NCBI GenBank assembly: GCA_029560585.1
Contig: JAKQKQ010000185.1
Coordinates: 1 to 62,236, forward strand
Direction: 5' to 3'
From: Verrucomicrobiota bacterium
GTDB lineage: Bacteria > Verrucomicrobiota > Verrucomicrobiia > JADLBR01
DNA: 62,236 bases
In this document: positions 1-7,963 of the stretch, in pieces
How the letters are laid out: each line of letters opens with the position of its first letter
Position numbering within the stretch: the first letter of the stretch is position 1
Program-made: the position numbers and the translations under genes
Notes under the pieces: generated by a model
What the model was told of the DNA's origin: nothing
Seen by the model: only the letters and a program-made list of their open reading frames with translations
Databases searched by the model: none

Positions 1-367
1 GGGTGTACTTGCTGCCGCGCACCACCCAGATGTCGGAGGCGTCGTTGGCGCGCGCCGCGGGGGTGATGCGGGTGCCGTCGAAGAGCCGCTCGCGGATGGC
101 GAGCTGTTCCAGGTTATAGGCGGAGAGCAGGACGATATCGACCAGCCCCTGGCGGATGACGGCCCGGATCTGCGCGCGGTAGTCCTCCAGGGTCTTGTAG
201 CAGCCCTCCGTGGCGTTGAAGCCGTGGGGGCAGGCGTCCCGGCTGGGGCCCGGCGCCGTGATCCCGAAGCCCATGTCCGCGTCCTTCGCGTCCGCCAGGA
301 TGAACTCCCGGCAGCCGCCGGGGTCCGCGTGGATCGCGGCCAGTTTCTCATCGAGGGTCTTGCTCAT
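1..367 (-). CDS. Aldolase-type TIM-barrel-like protein, N-terminal part (cut by window edge)
   Basis: The N-terminal 122 residues of a minus-strand gene that runs off the left end. It begins MSKTLDEKLAAIHADPGG, continues through CREFILADAKDADMGFG, and later has QGLVDIVLLSAYNLEQL and an ITPAARANDASDIWVVRG stretch. The composition is that of a soluble cytoplasmic enzyme with no signal peptide. It resembles uncharacterised proteins of environmental bacteria that are loosely annotated as class I aldolase/DeoC-like TIM barrels; that link comes from memory and the catalytic part lies outside the window. The ATG at 367 is the first in this frame and has no clear Shine-Dalgarno site. A longer frame overlapping it on the same strand has no recognisable protein character. 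Confidence 0.6.
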   Translation of the reverse strand, partial: MSKTLDEKLAAIHADPGGCREFILADAKDADMGFGITAPGPSRDACPHGFNATEGCYKTLEDYRAQIRAVIRQGLVDIVLLSAYNLEQLAIRERLFDGTRITPAARANDASDIWVVRGSKYT

Positions 368-477
368 GGAAGAGATGCATCTTGCGGAAATCCCCATGCG
401 ATTCAAGCAACTCCGCGACGGATTGAGTGTGGCATGGAAACCTCATCCCCCGCGCCCATCGCGATGGTGCGGCGGGC

Positions 478-498
478 GGGCTTTTCAACGGGCCGTTA
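478..498 (+). repeat. Short dispersed motif, TTTTCAACGGGCCG type
   Basis: A 21-base stretch with core TTTTCAACGGGCCG, nearly identical to 50156-50176 behind the cardiolipin synthase gene. It lies between the divergent genes at 367 and 603. Only two copies are seen, so this may be the end of a mobile or terminator-like sequence. Confidence 0.4.
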
Positions 499-602
499 TC
501 ATCCAACGCTTTGATCCGCCAAGCGGCCGCCCCTCGGGAGATTGACCCGAAGGGCGGGTGCCGTAAAATTGAATCAGGCTTCAAGATTTGAGGAGGGCCG
601 GA

Positions 603-1046
603 ATGAGACGGACAATGGCATGGGGCGCGGGCGTTTTCGGATTTGCGTGCTTGGCCATTCAGTTGATCCCCATCGATCGGCGGAATCCGCCTGTCGAGAC
701 GGAGGTGACCGTCGCCCCGGAACTGCGCGCGGTGCTCCGGCGTGCGTGCTATGACTGCCATTCGAACGAGACCGTGTGGCCATGGTATTCTCGGATCGCG
801 CCGATCTCGTGGCTGATCGCCCACGATGTCCACGAGGGCCGAGACGAGATGAACCTCTCGGCATGGAATCGTCTCGCGGCGAATCGGCAGGCACACGCCA
901 GGCGGGAAATCTGGGAGGAGGTGGCCGAGGGGAAGATGCCGCCGCGGCTCTATGTGTTGGCACATCCCGCCGCCCACCTGTCCCCCAAGGACAAATCGCT
1001 GCTGCGCGAGTGGTCCGCGGCGGGGCAGCACCGGGGAAGGGAATGA
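603..1046 (+). CDS. Secreted haem-binding domain protein (c-type haem motif CYDCH)
   Basis: A 147-residue protein. The N-terminus (MRRTMAWGAGVFGFACLAIQLIP) is a membrane anchor or uncleaved signal. The rest matches the small haem-binding domain family (haem_bd): RRACYDCHSNETVWPWYSRIAPISWLIAHDVHEGR supplies the CxxCH haem attachment motif, and the AEGKMPPRLYVLAHPAAHLSPKD stretch with its late Met/His is typical. It would act in the periplasm as a small electron-transfer or haem-sensing protein. The ATG at 603 is chosen over the upstream TTG at 588 because AGGAGG at 591-596 sits 6 bases before it. No partner oxidase or cytochrome gene is next to it. Confidence 0.85.
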   Translation: MRRTMAWGAGVFGFACLAIQLIPIDRRNPPVETEVTVAPELRAVLRRACYDCHSNETVWPWYSRIAPISWLIAHDVHEGRDEMNLSAWNRLAANRQAHARREIWEEVAEGKMPPRLYVLAHPAAHLSPKDKSLLREWSAAGQHRGRE

Positions 1047-1050
1047 GATG

Positions 1051-1140
1051 TGGGAGCGCTCTTGCGCGCGATTCGCGCATGGAATCGCCTCGTAGGAGCG
1101 CGCTTGCGCACGAATCGAATCGCCTGCAAGCAGGCTCCTG
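1051..1140. repeat. REP-type palindrome cluster (three units)
   Basis: Three related units: 1051-1075 and 1092-1117 read forward with the core GGAGCG..CTTGCGC, and 1118-1140 is an inverted unit, AATCGCCTGCAAGCAGGCTC. Each is a short GC-rich hairpin. The second and third form a tail-to-tail pair. The same family recurs at 30535-30602. This design matches REP/BIME sequences, which in many bacteria are linked to Y1 (RAYT) transposases such as the one at 20055-21008. The rest of the gap to 1307 holds nothing recognisable. Confidence 0.7.
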
Positions 1141-1307
1141 CTGCCCGGCAGGCCCGCATGTTGGTGTCCAGCGGGTCGCGAGTCTATTCTCGAGTCAGCC
1201 CCGCCGCCTGCGTGGGTCAACTTCGGGTGAGTGGCATTCACGCGATTTGACGTTCTCGCGCCATTTTGTCCGACTTCCCAAGATCGGCCTGGCTGCTAGT
1301 GTTCTTC

Positions 1308-2060
1308 ATGATGGCGTCGAGGGTGAAGATCGAGCGGAGGCGTGAACCTTTTCTCTACGAGATTGAGCACGCCGAGCGGCAGTTGCTGTTGGGGCGGCGG
1401 GAGCGGGGGGCGGATCTCGAGAGCGCGGTGCGGGTGTTCCTGGAGTTCTTGCGCGGGTACGAGTCGCTGGATTTTGAGGGGCCGTGCGTGACGGTATTCG
1501 GCTCGGCGCGGTTCAAGGAAGATCACCCCTACTACCGGATGGCGCGGGCGCTGGGGAAGAAGCTGGCGCAGGAGGGATTCGTGGTCATGACCGGCGGTGG
1601 GCCGGGCATCATGGAGGCCGCGAACCGCGGGGCGAAGGAGGGCGGGGGATTCACGATCGGCTGCAACATACGCCTGCCGCACGAGCAGAGGCCCAATCGC
1701 TATCTCGACCGGTTTGTGGAGTTCGAGCATTTCTTCGTGCGGAAGGTGATGCTGGTGAAGTACTCGTGCGCGTTCGTGGTGTTCCCCGGCGGCTTCGGGA
1801 CACTCGACGAGACATTCGAGGCGATCACGCTGGTCCAGTGCGAAAAGATCGAGCGCTTTCCGATCGTCGCCATGGGCACAGATTTCTGGATCCACATGCA
1901 CGACTTCGTCCGGAACGCCCTCGTCGCGGAGCGGACCGTGACCCGCGAGGATCTCGAGATCCTGAAGCTGAGTGACTCGGTGGAAGAGGTGGCCCGTTAC
2001 ATCCGGCGCGGCATCCCGGCGGCGCTGGCGCGCCGCATGCGCGAGCGATCGAGGGCATGA
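1308..2060 (+). CDS. LOG family protein (cytokinin-type phosphoribohydrolase fold)
   Basis: About 250 residues of the LOG/TIGR00730 family, once called 'lysine decarboxylase-like'. Visible family signatures are VTVFGSARFKEDHPYY, VVMTGGGPGIMEAANRGAKE and VVFPGGFGTLDETFEAI, the last being the PGGxGTxxE active-site motif. Members cleave nucleoside 5'-monophosphates to base and ribose 5-phosphate; substrate here unknown. The first in-frame ATGs are at 1308 and 1311, so the open frame back to 1266 (TTG) is probably untranslated. No strong Shine-Dalgarno site is seen. It is followed 16 bases later by the metallo-hydrolase gene, probably in the same transcript. Confidence 0.9.
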   Translation: MMASRVKIERRREPFLYEIEHAERQLLLGRRERGADLESAVRVFLEFLRGYESLDFEGPCVTVFGSARFKEDHPYYRMARALGKKLAQEGFVVMTGGGPGIMEAANRGAKEGGGFTIGCNIRLPHEQRPNRYLDRFVEFEHFFVRKVMLVKYSCAFVVFPGGFGTLDETFEAITLVQCEKIERFPIVAMGTDFWIHMHDFVRNALVAERTVTREDLEILKLSDSVEEVARYIRRGIPAALARRMRERSRA

Positions 2061-2076
2061 AAGGAGATAATGGGGT

Positions 2077-3477
2077 ATGAAGATCACCATACTTGGGGCG
2101 GCCGGCGGAGAGGTGACGGGTTCGGCGTACCTGGTTCGCACGGGTGCCGCGCAGGTGCTGATCGATTTTGGGATGTTTCAGGGGGGGCACGAGGCGGACG
2201 AACTCAATCACGTGCCCGCCGAGCTGGCAATGGATCGCCTCGATGCGGTGCTCTTGACGCACGCCCACCTCGATCACGTCGGGCGGCTGCCGCTGCTGGA
2301 GAGGGGTGGCTACGCGGGCCCGGTGCGCTGCACGCCCGCCACGATCGATCTTGCGGGTCTCATCCTGCGGGATTCGGCCAAGGTGCAGGCTTCTGACTTG
2401 GAGAGAACCAATCGTCGCCGCCGGCGCGCCGGGAAGGAGCCGCTGGAGCCGCTGTACGACGCGGGCCATGTGGAGGCGATCATGGGGCGATTCGCGGCGG
2501 TGCCCTACAACAGCCCCGTGGCGGTGGCCGATGGGATCAGCGCGAGGTTCGTGGAGGCCGGACACATGCTGGGTTCGGCGAGCATCGAGTTGACGGTCGA
2601 GGAGAAGGGCGCCCGCAAGACGGTGATCTTTTCCGGCGACCTCGGTCCCTGGGGCGCGCCCATCCTAAAAGATCCCGAGCCCTTCCAGGGCGGGGACATG
2701 GTTTTTCTCGAATCGACCTATGGCGACCGTGACCACAAGCCCTTCGCGCAGACGGTGGAGGAGTTCATCGTGATCGTGCGCGAGGCGGCCGCGGCCAAGG
2801 GCAAGATGCTGGTGCCGACTTTCGCGGTGGGTCGGGCGCAGGTGATGCTAGCGCTGTTGGCGTGGATGTTCCGGCGGGGCAAGGTGAAGCCTTTTCCCGT
2901 GTACCTCGACAGCCCGATGGCTGTGCAGGCCAGCAAGATCTACGAGGAGCACCCTGAGTTGTTCGACGAGGAGACCCTGGCCTTCCTGCGCGAGCGGCCC
3001 ATAGCCGAGGATCTCGAGATGGCGCACTCGAAGGCGACCGTCACGCCAGAGGAATCCAAGGCGCTCAACGATGTCCGGGGGCCCTGCATGATCCTGGCGG
3101 GCGCGGGCATGTGCAACGCGGGCCGCATCCTGCATCACCTGCGCCAGAACCTCTGGAAGCCGGAGACGCGCGTGCTCATCGTCGGCTACCAGGCCCATGG
3201 GAGCCTCGGCCGCCTGCTCGTCGATGGCGCCAGGGAGGTGAAGATATTCGGCGAGCCGATCGCAGTGCGGGCGAACGTGCACACACTGGGCGGTTTCAGC
3301 GCGCACGCGGGCCAGCGGGATCTGCTGCACTGGTTTGGGGCCCTGGCGCCATCGAAGCCGCGCGTGATCCTGACACATGGTGAGAATCGCTCGCGCGAAG
3401 CCTTGGCGAAGTGCATCCAGAACAAGTTCGGGATCCGCAGCTCGACGCCGGGGCTCCACGACACCGTCGAGCTTTGA
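2077..3477 (+). CDS. MBL-fold beta-CASP RNA metallo-hydrolase
   Basis: A 466-residue metallo-beta-lactamase/beta-CASP protein related to eukaryotic CPSF-73 and its bacterial homologues. The zinc motif HAHLDH starts at residue 62 (H62, H64, D66, H67). EAGHMLGSASIEL, FSGDLG, FLESTYGDRDHK and the beta-CASP and C-terminal pieces (PVYLDSPMAVQASKIY, GAGMCNAGRILHHLR, RANVHTLGGFSAHAGQRDLLHW) complete the family set. Members are endo- or exoribonucleases. Start: AAAGGAG at 2060-2066, 10 bases upstream of the ATG, overlapping the end of the previous gene. It ends one base from the convergent gene's stop. Confidence 0.93.
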   Translation: MKITILGAAGGEVTGSAYLVRTGAAQVLIDFGMFQGGHEADELNHVPAELAMDRLDAVLLTHAHLDHVGRLPLLERGGYAGPVRCTPATIDLAGLILRDSAKVQASDLERTNRRRRRAGKEPLEPLYDAGHVEAIMGRFAAVPYNSPVAVADGISARFVEAGHMLGSASIELTVEEKGARKTVIFSGDLGPWGAPILKDPEPFQGGDMVFLESTYGDRDHKPFAQTVEEFIVIVREAAAAKGKMLVPTFAVGRAQVMLALLAWMFRRGKVKPFPVYLDSPMAVQASKIYEEHPELFDEETLAFLRERPIAEDLEMAHSKATVTPEESKALNDVRGPCMILAGAGMCNAGRILHHLRQNLWKPETRVLIVGYQAHGSLGRLLVDGAREVKIFGEPIAVRANVHTLGGFSAHAGQRDLLHWFGALAPSKPRVILTHGENRSREALAKCIQNKFGIRSSTPGLHDTVEL

Positions 3478-3478
3478 G

Positions 3479-4072
3479 TCACTCGAGGCGGATGTCGCTC
3501 GCCGTCCACGAGCCGGGCGGCGGATCGACGATGCCGGGCAAGACCTGCCAGGCGATCGCCATCTGCAGATTGATCGCCACTTGGCCACCCCCGGGATGGC
3601 GAGCGACCAGGGTTGGCAGTGCCGCGATCTTCTTCGCCAGGGCGAAGCGCTCCGCTTTCGCCCGGGTGGGCCCGGTGACGCGGAAGTGCTGCGCGGAGCC
3701 ATCTGCCATGATAAGGCGAAAGTACTGCACCCCGCGCGTGCCTGGTGGCGCATCGGTAAGTTTGATCTTGGTCTGAAGGCGCCGCGCCGCGGATTCGCTC
3801 GCGAAGTCCTCGCCGGTCATCCAGTCGATCAGCTCGATCTCGAATGGGTAGCGCCAGCCGGGCTCTGTGCCAGCGAGATGCAAGAAGTGCACGGTTTCCG
3901 GCCGGATCGCCGCGAAACAGAGGGTCTGGGCAAACCACCAGGGTTCGTGGACGAAGAGCGATTCGGGCGGCGCCTTCGAGAGCGTCGCGGGCAGCTGGGA
4001 ATCCGCGTCGAGATCGACGCGTATGACGCGCCCACCGGCGAGGCCCAGGCGCAATATGATTGGCGATGACAT
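3479..4072 (-). CDS. Protein of unknown function, about 197 residues
   Basis: Not recognised. An acidic, soluble protein without signal peptide or membrane segment; notable stretches are PWWFAQTLCFAAIRPETVHFLHLAGTEPGWRYPFEIELIDWMTGEDFASESAARRLQTKIKL and YFRLIMADGSAQHFRVTGP. The base composition and normal residue make-up support a real gene. It is convergent with the metallo-hydrolase gene, with a one-base gap. Upstream, TACATT lies 5 bases before the ATG and could be a -10 box of a leaderless transcript, but the -35 position is poor. Confidence 0.7.
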   Translation of the reverse strand: MSSPIILRLGLAGGRVIRVDLDADSQLPATLSKAPPESLFVHEPWWFAQTLCFAAIRPETVHFLHLAGTEPGWRYPFEIELIDWMTGEDFASESAARRLQTKIKLTDAPPGTRGVQYFRLIMADGSAQHFRVTGPTRAKAERFALAKKIAALPTLVARHPGGGQVAINLQMAIAWQVLPGIVDPPPGSWTASDIRLE

Positions 4073-4140
4073 GGCACAATGTACTCAGAATGAATCAAAT
4101 GTCGCGCCCGGTGACGCATTGGACGAACCAGATCCATGCG

Positions 4141-4189
4141 GGCTAAGCCCGTATATTTCACAGCCTAGCGGCTGTGAACTTCCGGGCTT
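4141..4189. repeat. Pair of short hairpins ahead of dispersed repeat copy A
   Basis: Two small perfect stem-loops follow each other: CGGGC-TAA-GCCCG (4138-4152 region) and CACAGCC-TAGC-GGCTGTG (4160-4177). A third, GGCTTT-GGG-AAAGCC, spans the start of the dispersed element at 4185-4199. None has a T-run, so intrinsic termination is unlikely. They may be part of the element's left flank, since copy B also has a hairpin at this place. Confidence 0.5.
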
Positions 4190-4368
4190 TGGGAAAGCCG
4201 CGCCATGAAAGCCATTTATTGGGAAAGTTCAGGCAAAGACTGGGTTCTTTCGAGGTTGCAGAGTGTGTATCGCGGATCGATGGCCCCAGACCCTCCAAAA
4301 TCGCGTTTTTCGGAGCGCGGTTTTCCTCTGAGCCTGCATATTTCACGGGGAAGCGTGAAATATGCAGG
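4190..4368 (+). repeat. Dispersed structured element, copy A (about 180 bp)
   Basis: One of three copies of the same non-coding sequence (others 11516-11692 and, inverted, 62096-62236). All share ATGAAAGCCATTTATTGGG (where present), AGACTGGG..., GGCCCCAG and GGAGCGCGGTTTTCC. All end in a hairpin, here 4333-4368 with a 15-bp stem. An extra A in this copy relative to B shifts any reading frame, so no protein is conserved. The paired blocks CTGGG/CCCAG are kept in all copies. Origin unknown: structured RNA gene, untranslated mobile element, or recombination site. Confidence 0.75.
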
Positions 4369-4422
4369 CTAGATGGCCGTCTCAGACGAATCTGATCGTC
4401 CATCTCATCCGGCTTCAAAATG

Positions 4423-4640
4423 GGGAGGGCCCGCGGCCTGAGGCTGTCTCAAAACTCAAACGCCTTGCGCGGAACATCCAACAATCAATGCCCATCTGAT
4501 GATAGAGGGGACTTCCAATGGCGTGCGGCGCGCGACAATGCACGGCATCTCACAGAGATGCCCACAGATTTTTGTAGGCCGCCTGTGCCAGGCGGCGCGG
4601 TTCAGAGGTTTTGAAACACGCTCAGGCCGCGGGCCCTCCC
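4423..4640. mobile_element. MITE-like element with 33-bp terminal inverted repeats
   Basis: The first 33 bases (4423-4455) and last 33 bases (4608-4640) are inverted copies with three mismatches; the outer 20 are identical (GGGAGGGCCCGCGGCCTGAG). The 152-bp interior carries no gene, only a small hairpin CCGCCTG-TGC-CAGGCGG near 4579-4595. Size, lack of coding capacity and long perfect ends fit a non-autonomous DNA transposon. No clear target-site duplication is visible, so an alternative is a large cruciform. It lies 34 bases beyond the stop of the minus-strand gene. Confidence 0.65.
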
Positions 4641-4673
4641 GGCGGATGCGTCAGAACCAAACGAGACACCGCA

Positions 4674-5687
4674 CTAGGCGCACCACGGGCGGGCCCGGTC
4701 GCGCGCGGCAAGGTGGGCGGCGCTGGCGAGCCTTGCGTCCTCGGCGACCTGAAAATCGAACATGCCGGCGAGGATGAAATCGGCGCCGTTGTCGAACGCG
4801 AATTTGAAGGCGTCTTTCGGCAGAATGGCGCCGGCCGCCATGACCTTGTAGGCGATCCAGGGTTGCTTGATGTTCGCCATGCAGGCTGCCGTTTCCTCGG
4901 GGTTGATGCACCAGATTCCGTGCGGCCGCTCCTGGCAGCGGTGCGTGCGATAGAAGTCACTCTTGTCGGCCGCCAGTTCCTCGGGGGTCGGGCACGATGG
5001 GTACTTCAGGTGGTGGAAGGTCTTGAGATAGAAATCGCATTCTATCTTGGCCGCAAGGCAGGCCTTGAGCGAATCGAGGTTGTGGCAGGCCATGCCGGCG
5101 GGCAAACCCGTGGCGCGGATGATGTCCACGAACTCGCCCACGCGCTTGACGTTGCCGTTGGCGACGAGCGGATCGACCGCAGCACCGTGGACATAGATGC
5201 CGGACGCCCCGCCGTCCACGAGGCGCTGCACGACCTCCATGAAATCCGCCGCCTCCTTCGCCTTGGGTTCTGGCGCCACGAAATGCCTCATCTTGCCGCC
5301 GTGCTTATCGCGGTGTTCCTTGAGGAGGCCCAGCACGCGGGGCTCGTCGTGCGTCATGAATGCGTTGACGCCGTTGGCCTCGGCCACCGCGAACGTCTCG
5401 AGTATCTTCGCGTCGGTGTTGTACTGGCGGGAGAGATCTTTGAGATACCACAGGTCGCGCTGGTGCATGTGGCAAGTGATGATGTTGGTGCCGAGGATCA
5501 GGCGCCCGATCTCCATGTCGCCGATCTTGCCCTTGCCCAACGCCGCGCCTCCCGCCGTGTTCGGGGCGGGGGAGGGATCGGCCGCGCGCGTCTCGCCGGG
5601 GACCGCCGCCCCGATCGCGCCCAGGGCCGAAGCCGCGATGAAATCTCGCCTCGTAACTTTTTCTCTGGAGCGTCCTCGGGTGTCCAT
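4674..5687 (-). CDS. Tat-exported TIM-barrel protein, aldo/keto-reductase-like
   Basis: A 337-residue protein with a twin-arginine leader (KVTRRDFIAASALGAIGAA, residues 10-28), so probably folded before export. The mature part (IGDMEIGRLILGTNIITCHMHQRD ... FAVAEANGVNAFMTHDEPRVL ... GASGIYVHGAAVDPLV ... FYLKTFHHLKYP ... YKVMAAGAILPKDAFKFAFDNGADFILAGMFDFQVAED) has the strand-helix rhythm of an aldo/keto-reductase-like barrel, but the usual NADP-binding signature is not obvious. Catalytic role unknown. The ATG at 5687 is preferred over 5705 because a good promoter puts the transcription start on it (see 5694-5722). Confidence 0.8.
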   Translation of the reverse strand: MDTRGRSREKVTRRDFIAASALGAIGAAVPGETRAADPSPAPNTAGGAALGKGKIGDMEIGRLILGTNIITCHMHQRDLWYLKDLSRQYNTDAKILETFAVAEANGVNAFMTHDEPRVLGLLKEHRDKHGGKMRHFVAPEPKAKEAADFMEVVQRLVDGGASGIYVHGAAVDPLVANGNVKRVGEFVDIIRATGLPAGMACHNLDSLKACLAAKIECDFYLKTFHHLKYPSCPTPEELAADKSDFYRTHRCQERPHGIWCINPEETAACMANIKQPWIAYKVMAAGAILPKDAFKFAFDNGADFILAGMFDFQVAEDARLASAAHLAARDRARPWCA

Positions 5688-5693
5688 CTGGAT

Positions 5694-5722
5694 ATAATAC
5701 GGCATGGGGGTCCGGGGTTCAA
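5694..5722 (-). promoter_or_regulatory. Sigma70-type promoter for a leaderless mRNA
   Basis: On the minus strand TTGAAC (5717-5722) and TATTAT (5694-5699) are separated by exactly 17 bases. The -10 box ends 6 bases before the ATG at 5687, which leaves no room for a ribosome-binding site. Confidence 0.65.
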
Positions 5723-5844
5723 TCTCCGCGATGGATCCAGATTCCCATGGGGCGTCGCGCGGCGGCATCCGATCTTGACTGGGGGCCTCGCATGCGGCAA
5801 TCGCGACTTCAGGTGGTGTCCCGGGACGGCGGGCTCCCGAGATC

Positions 5845-7803
5845 ATGATGAGTGACAAATTCGCGCCAGTTCTGCTCTTTGCGGCGGTGATGATCGCGGG
5901 AGGCGAGCCGGTCGCGCCACCGTGGTCCCCGGAGTACAAGATCAGGCCCTCGGACAAGCAGAGGCTCACCGCCGCCGATGTCGTGGGGCCGGATGGCATC
6001 GTGTATCCGAATTGGACCCAGTGTGGGGTGCCCGGGGGCATACCGCGCGTGGCCGACGCAAGGAGGATCGAGGATTTCGGGGCGCGGGCGAATGACGACC
6101 TCGATGATGCCGGGGCGCTGGACAAGGCCTGTCAGTCCGTCGGCGAGAACGGAGGCGGGGCCGTCGTTTTGGGCGCTGGCACGTATCATCTTGATCGGCC
6201 CGTCACCATCGGCCACGACAATGTGGTCATCCGCGGGAAGGGTGCCGACAGGACGAAGGTGATATTCCGGTACGCCATTCCGCCGTCGGGGGCGGCGTTC
6301 TATGGGATGCGGGATGGCGACCGCGTCGGTGCCGGCGCGGTGATCGAGTTGCACTGTCGACCGACCGGCCTGATGGCGATGCAGATCCACATCGATGGCA
6401 AGCCCGTGCACGCCTGGGAGCGCAGCACGCATTCCGGCAACACTTTCGCGACGCGGGTGCCGTGGGGCACGCTCGCGAAATTCCCCGATGGGCGACACCA
6501 ATTGCGCGGTGTTGGGCGATACAAGGACGGCTCCGAATGCGCCGCGACGATCGGGGTGACCCTCGATCGGTCGCTCAAGGCCGCGGCACCCCCGTATTCG
6601 CAGGCGGCGATCTGCTTCCGGGGCGCGGGGGAGCAGGGGCCGCGGATCAAGTTGGCCGCCGACGCGAGGCGCGGCTCGAGTGAACTGGTGCTCTCATCCG
6701 CCTCCGGAATTGCCGCTGGAGACCGCATTCTGATCGAGGGGCCGGTGAGCGATCGGTGGCGCGCCCTGACCCGGAACAAATGCCCGCACGGCACCTATCG
6801 GCGGTATCAGGTGGCTGTGGAGAGGGTCGACGGCGACACCATCACACTGGGCCAGCCGCTGCGACTGGAATTCCCCGTCGCCGATGGCTCTTTCGCTCAG
6901 AAGATCCTCCCGATCCGGCGATGTGGCATCGAGGATCTCTACATTGAGCAGACCGAGAATCTCTGGATCACGACCGTGCTGTTCAGCAACGCGTGGGAGT
7001 GCTGGGCGAGGGGCGTGCGCGTCCGGATGTGCGGCCGGCATCCGGTCTATGCCGGCGGCGCGAAATGGTGCGAGATCCGCGACTGCGTCTTCGACGACGC
7101 GTGGTTCAAGGGAGGCGGGGGCACGGCGTATGGCGGATGGGAGAACGCATGCGATTGCCTGATGGAGAACATCGAGACATTCAAGTTGCGCCACGCGCCG
7201 CTGGTGCAGTGGGCCGCGAGCGGCTGCGTGATCCGCAAGGGCGTGTTCCATGATTCCGACGCGCAGTGGCATTCGGGCTGGACCAACGAGAACCTGTTCG
7301 AGCAGTGCGCCGTCACGGTCACCAAGGGGAATGGGGCCTACGGCTACGGGGCATGGGGTTCGCCGCCCGAGGATACCGCCCACGGTCCCAACGGGCCGCG
7401 TAACGTCGTATACAACTGCGACTTCAATTCGCCGAAGGCGGGCCTCTGGATGGGCGGGATGAACGAGGGGTGGATCATCGCCTACAATCGCTTCGTCGTC
7501 GGCGAGGGACCGGGCGTCTTCATGAAGGACTGCAGTTTCGACCACATCTTGTCCGCGAACGTCTTCGTCCTGAAGGGTGGTGCGTCGCCCATGGTCGAGA
7601 TCAAGACGGCGGACTGCGTCGGGGTCGAGTTGCGGGGGAATCTCCTGTACGGCGGCAATCGGAAGTTCGTCGGTGGCGGGGGGCAACTCGCGGTGGAGGA
7701 CGACAATCAGGCCCGCGCGTCCGGTTCGCCGGACCGGCCCGCGCCCGCGGTCCCATCGATCTACGAGTGGCAGCAGGCGCTTTCCCAGAAGATCCGGCGG
7801 TAG
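5845..7803 (+). CDS. Secreted right-handed beta-helix protein, pectate lyase superfamily-like
   Basis: A 652-residue protein with an N-terminal signal (MMSDKFAPVLLFAAVMIAGG). After a linker it opens the typical helix cap: ARRIEDFGARANDDLDDAGALDKACQSVGENGGGAVVLGAGTYHLDRPVTI (residues about 72-123), the entry motif of pectate-lyase-3/GH28-like helices. Helix turns continue to about residue 620, with IRGKGADRTKVIF, IEDLYIEQTENLWITTVLFSNAWECW, VIRKGVFHDSDAQWHSG and NVVYNCDFNSPKAGLWMGG. An insertion at about 170-235 looks like an Ig-type domain. The substrate is presumably a polysaccharide, unproven. No Shine-Dalgarno site is evident before the ATG. Confidence 0.85.
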   Translation: MMSDKFAPVLLFAAVMIAGGEPVAPPWSPEYKIRPSDKQRLTAADVVGPDGIVYPNWTQCGVPGGIPRVADARRIEDFGARANDDLDDAGALDKACQSVGENGGGAVVLGAGTYHLDRPVTIGHDNVVIRGKGADRTKVIFRYAIPPSGAAFYGMRDGDRVGAGAVIELHCRPTGLMAMQIHIDGKPVHAWERSTHSGNTFATRVPWGTLAKFPDGRHQLRGVGRYKDGSECAATIGVTLDRSLKAAAPPYSQAAICFRGAGEQGPRIKLAADARRGSSELVLSSASGIAAGDRILIEGPVSDRWRALTRNKCPHGTYRRYQVAVERVDGDTITLGQPLRLEFPVADGSFAQKILPIRRCGIEDLYIEQTENLWITTVLFSNAWECWARGVRVRMCGRHPVYAGGAKWCEIRDCVFDDAWFKGGGGTAYGGWENACDCLMENIETFKLRHAPLVQWAASGCVIRKGVFHDSDAQWHSGWTNENLFEQCAVTVTKGNGAYGYGAWGSPPEDTAHGPNGPRNVVYNCDFNSPKAGLWMGGMNEGWIIAYNRFVVGEGPGVFMKDCSFDHILSANVFVLKGGASPMVEIKTADCVGVELRGNLLYGGNRKFVGGGGQLAVEDDNQARASGSPDRPAPAVPSIYEWQQALSQKIRR

Positions 7804-7963
7804 TGCGCGTCGGGACGCCGACGGGGGAAGTGTGGCCATGGGTGCGGATCGGAAAGATGGGCGAGTAGGATGACTCGGGCCGCGGATCGCTCCTGCCTTT
7901 TATTTTCACGCCCTTTGGCCGCGAGCCTTGGCAGCCTTGAGGTTTTTTGGGAGATTGTCCGCG

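Noticed and set aside
348-1241. 297-codon minus-strand frame over the haem-binding gene
   Set aside because: It overlaps a gene with a good ribosome-binding site and a c-type haem motif, and has no protein character of its own.
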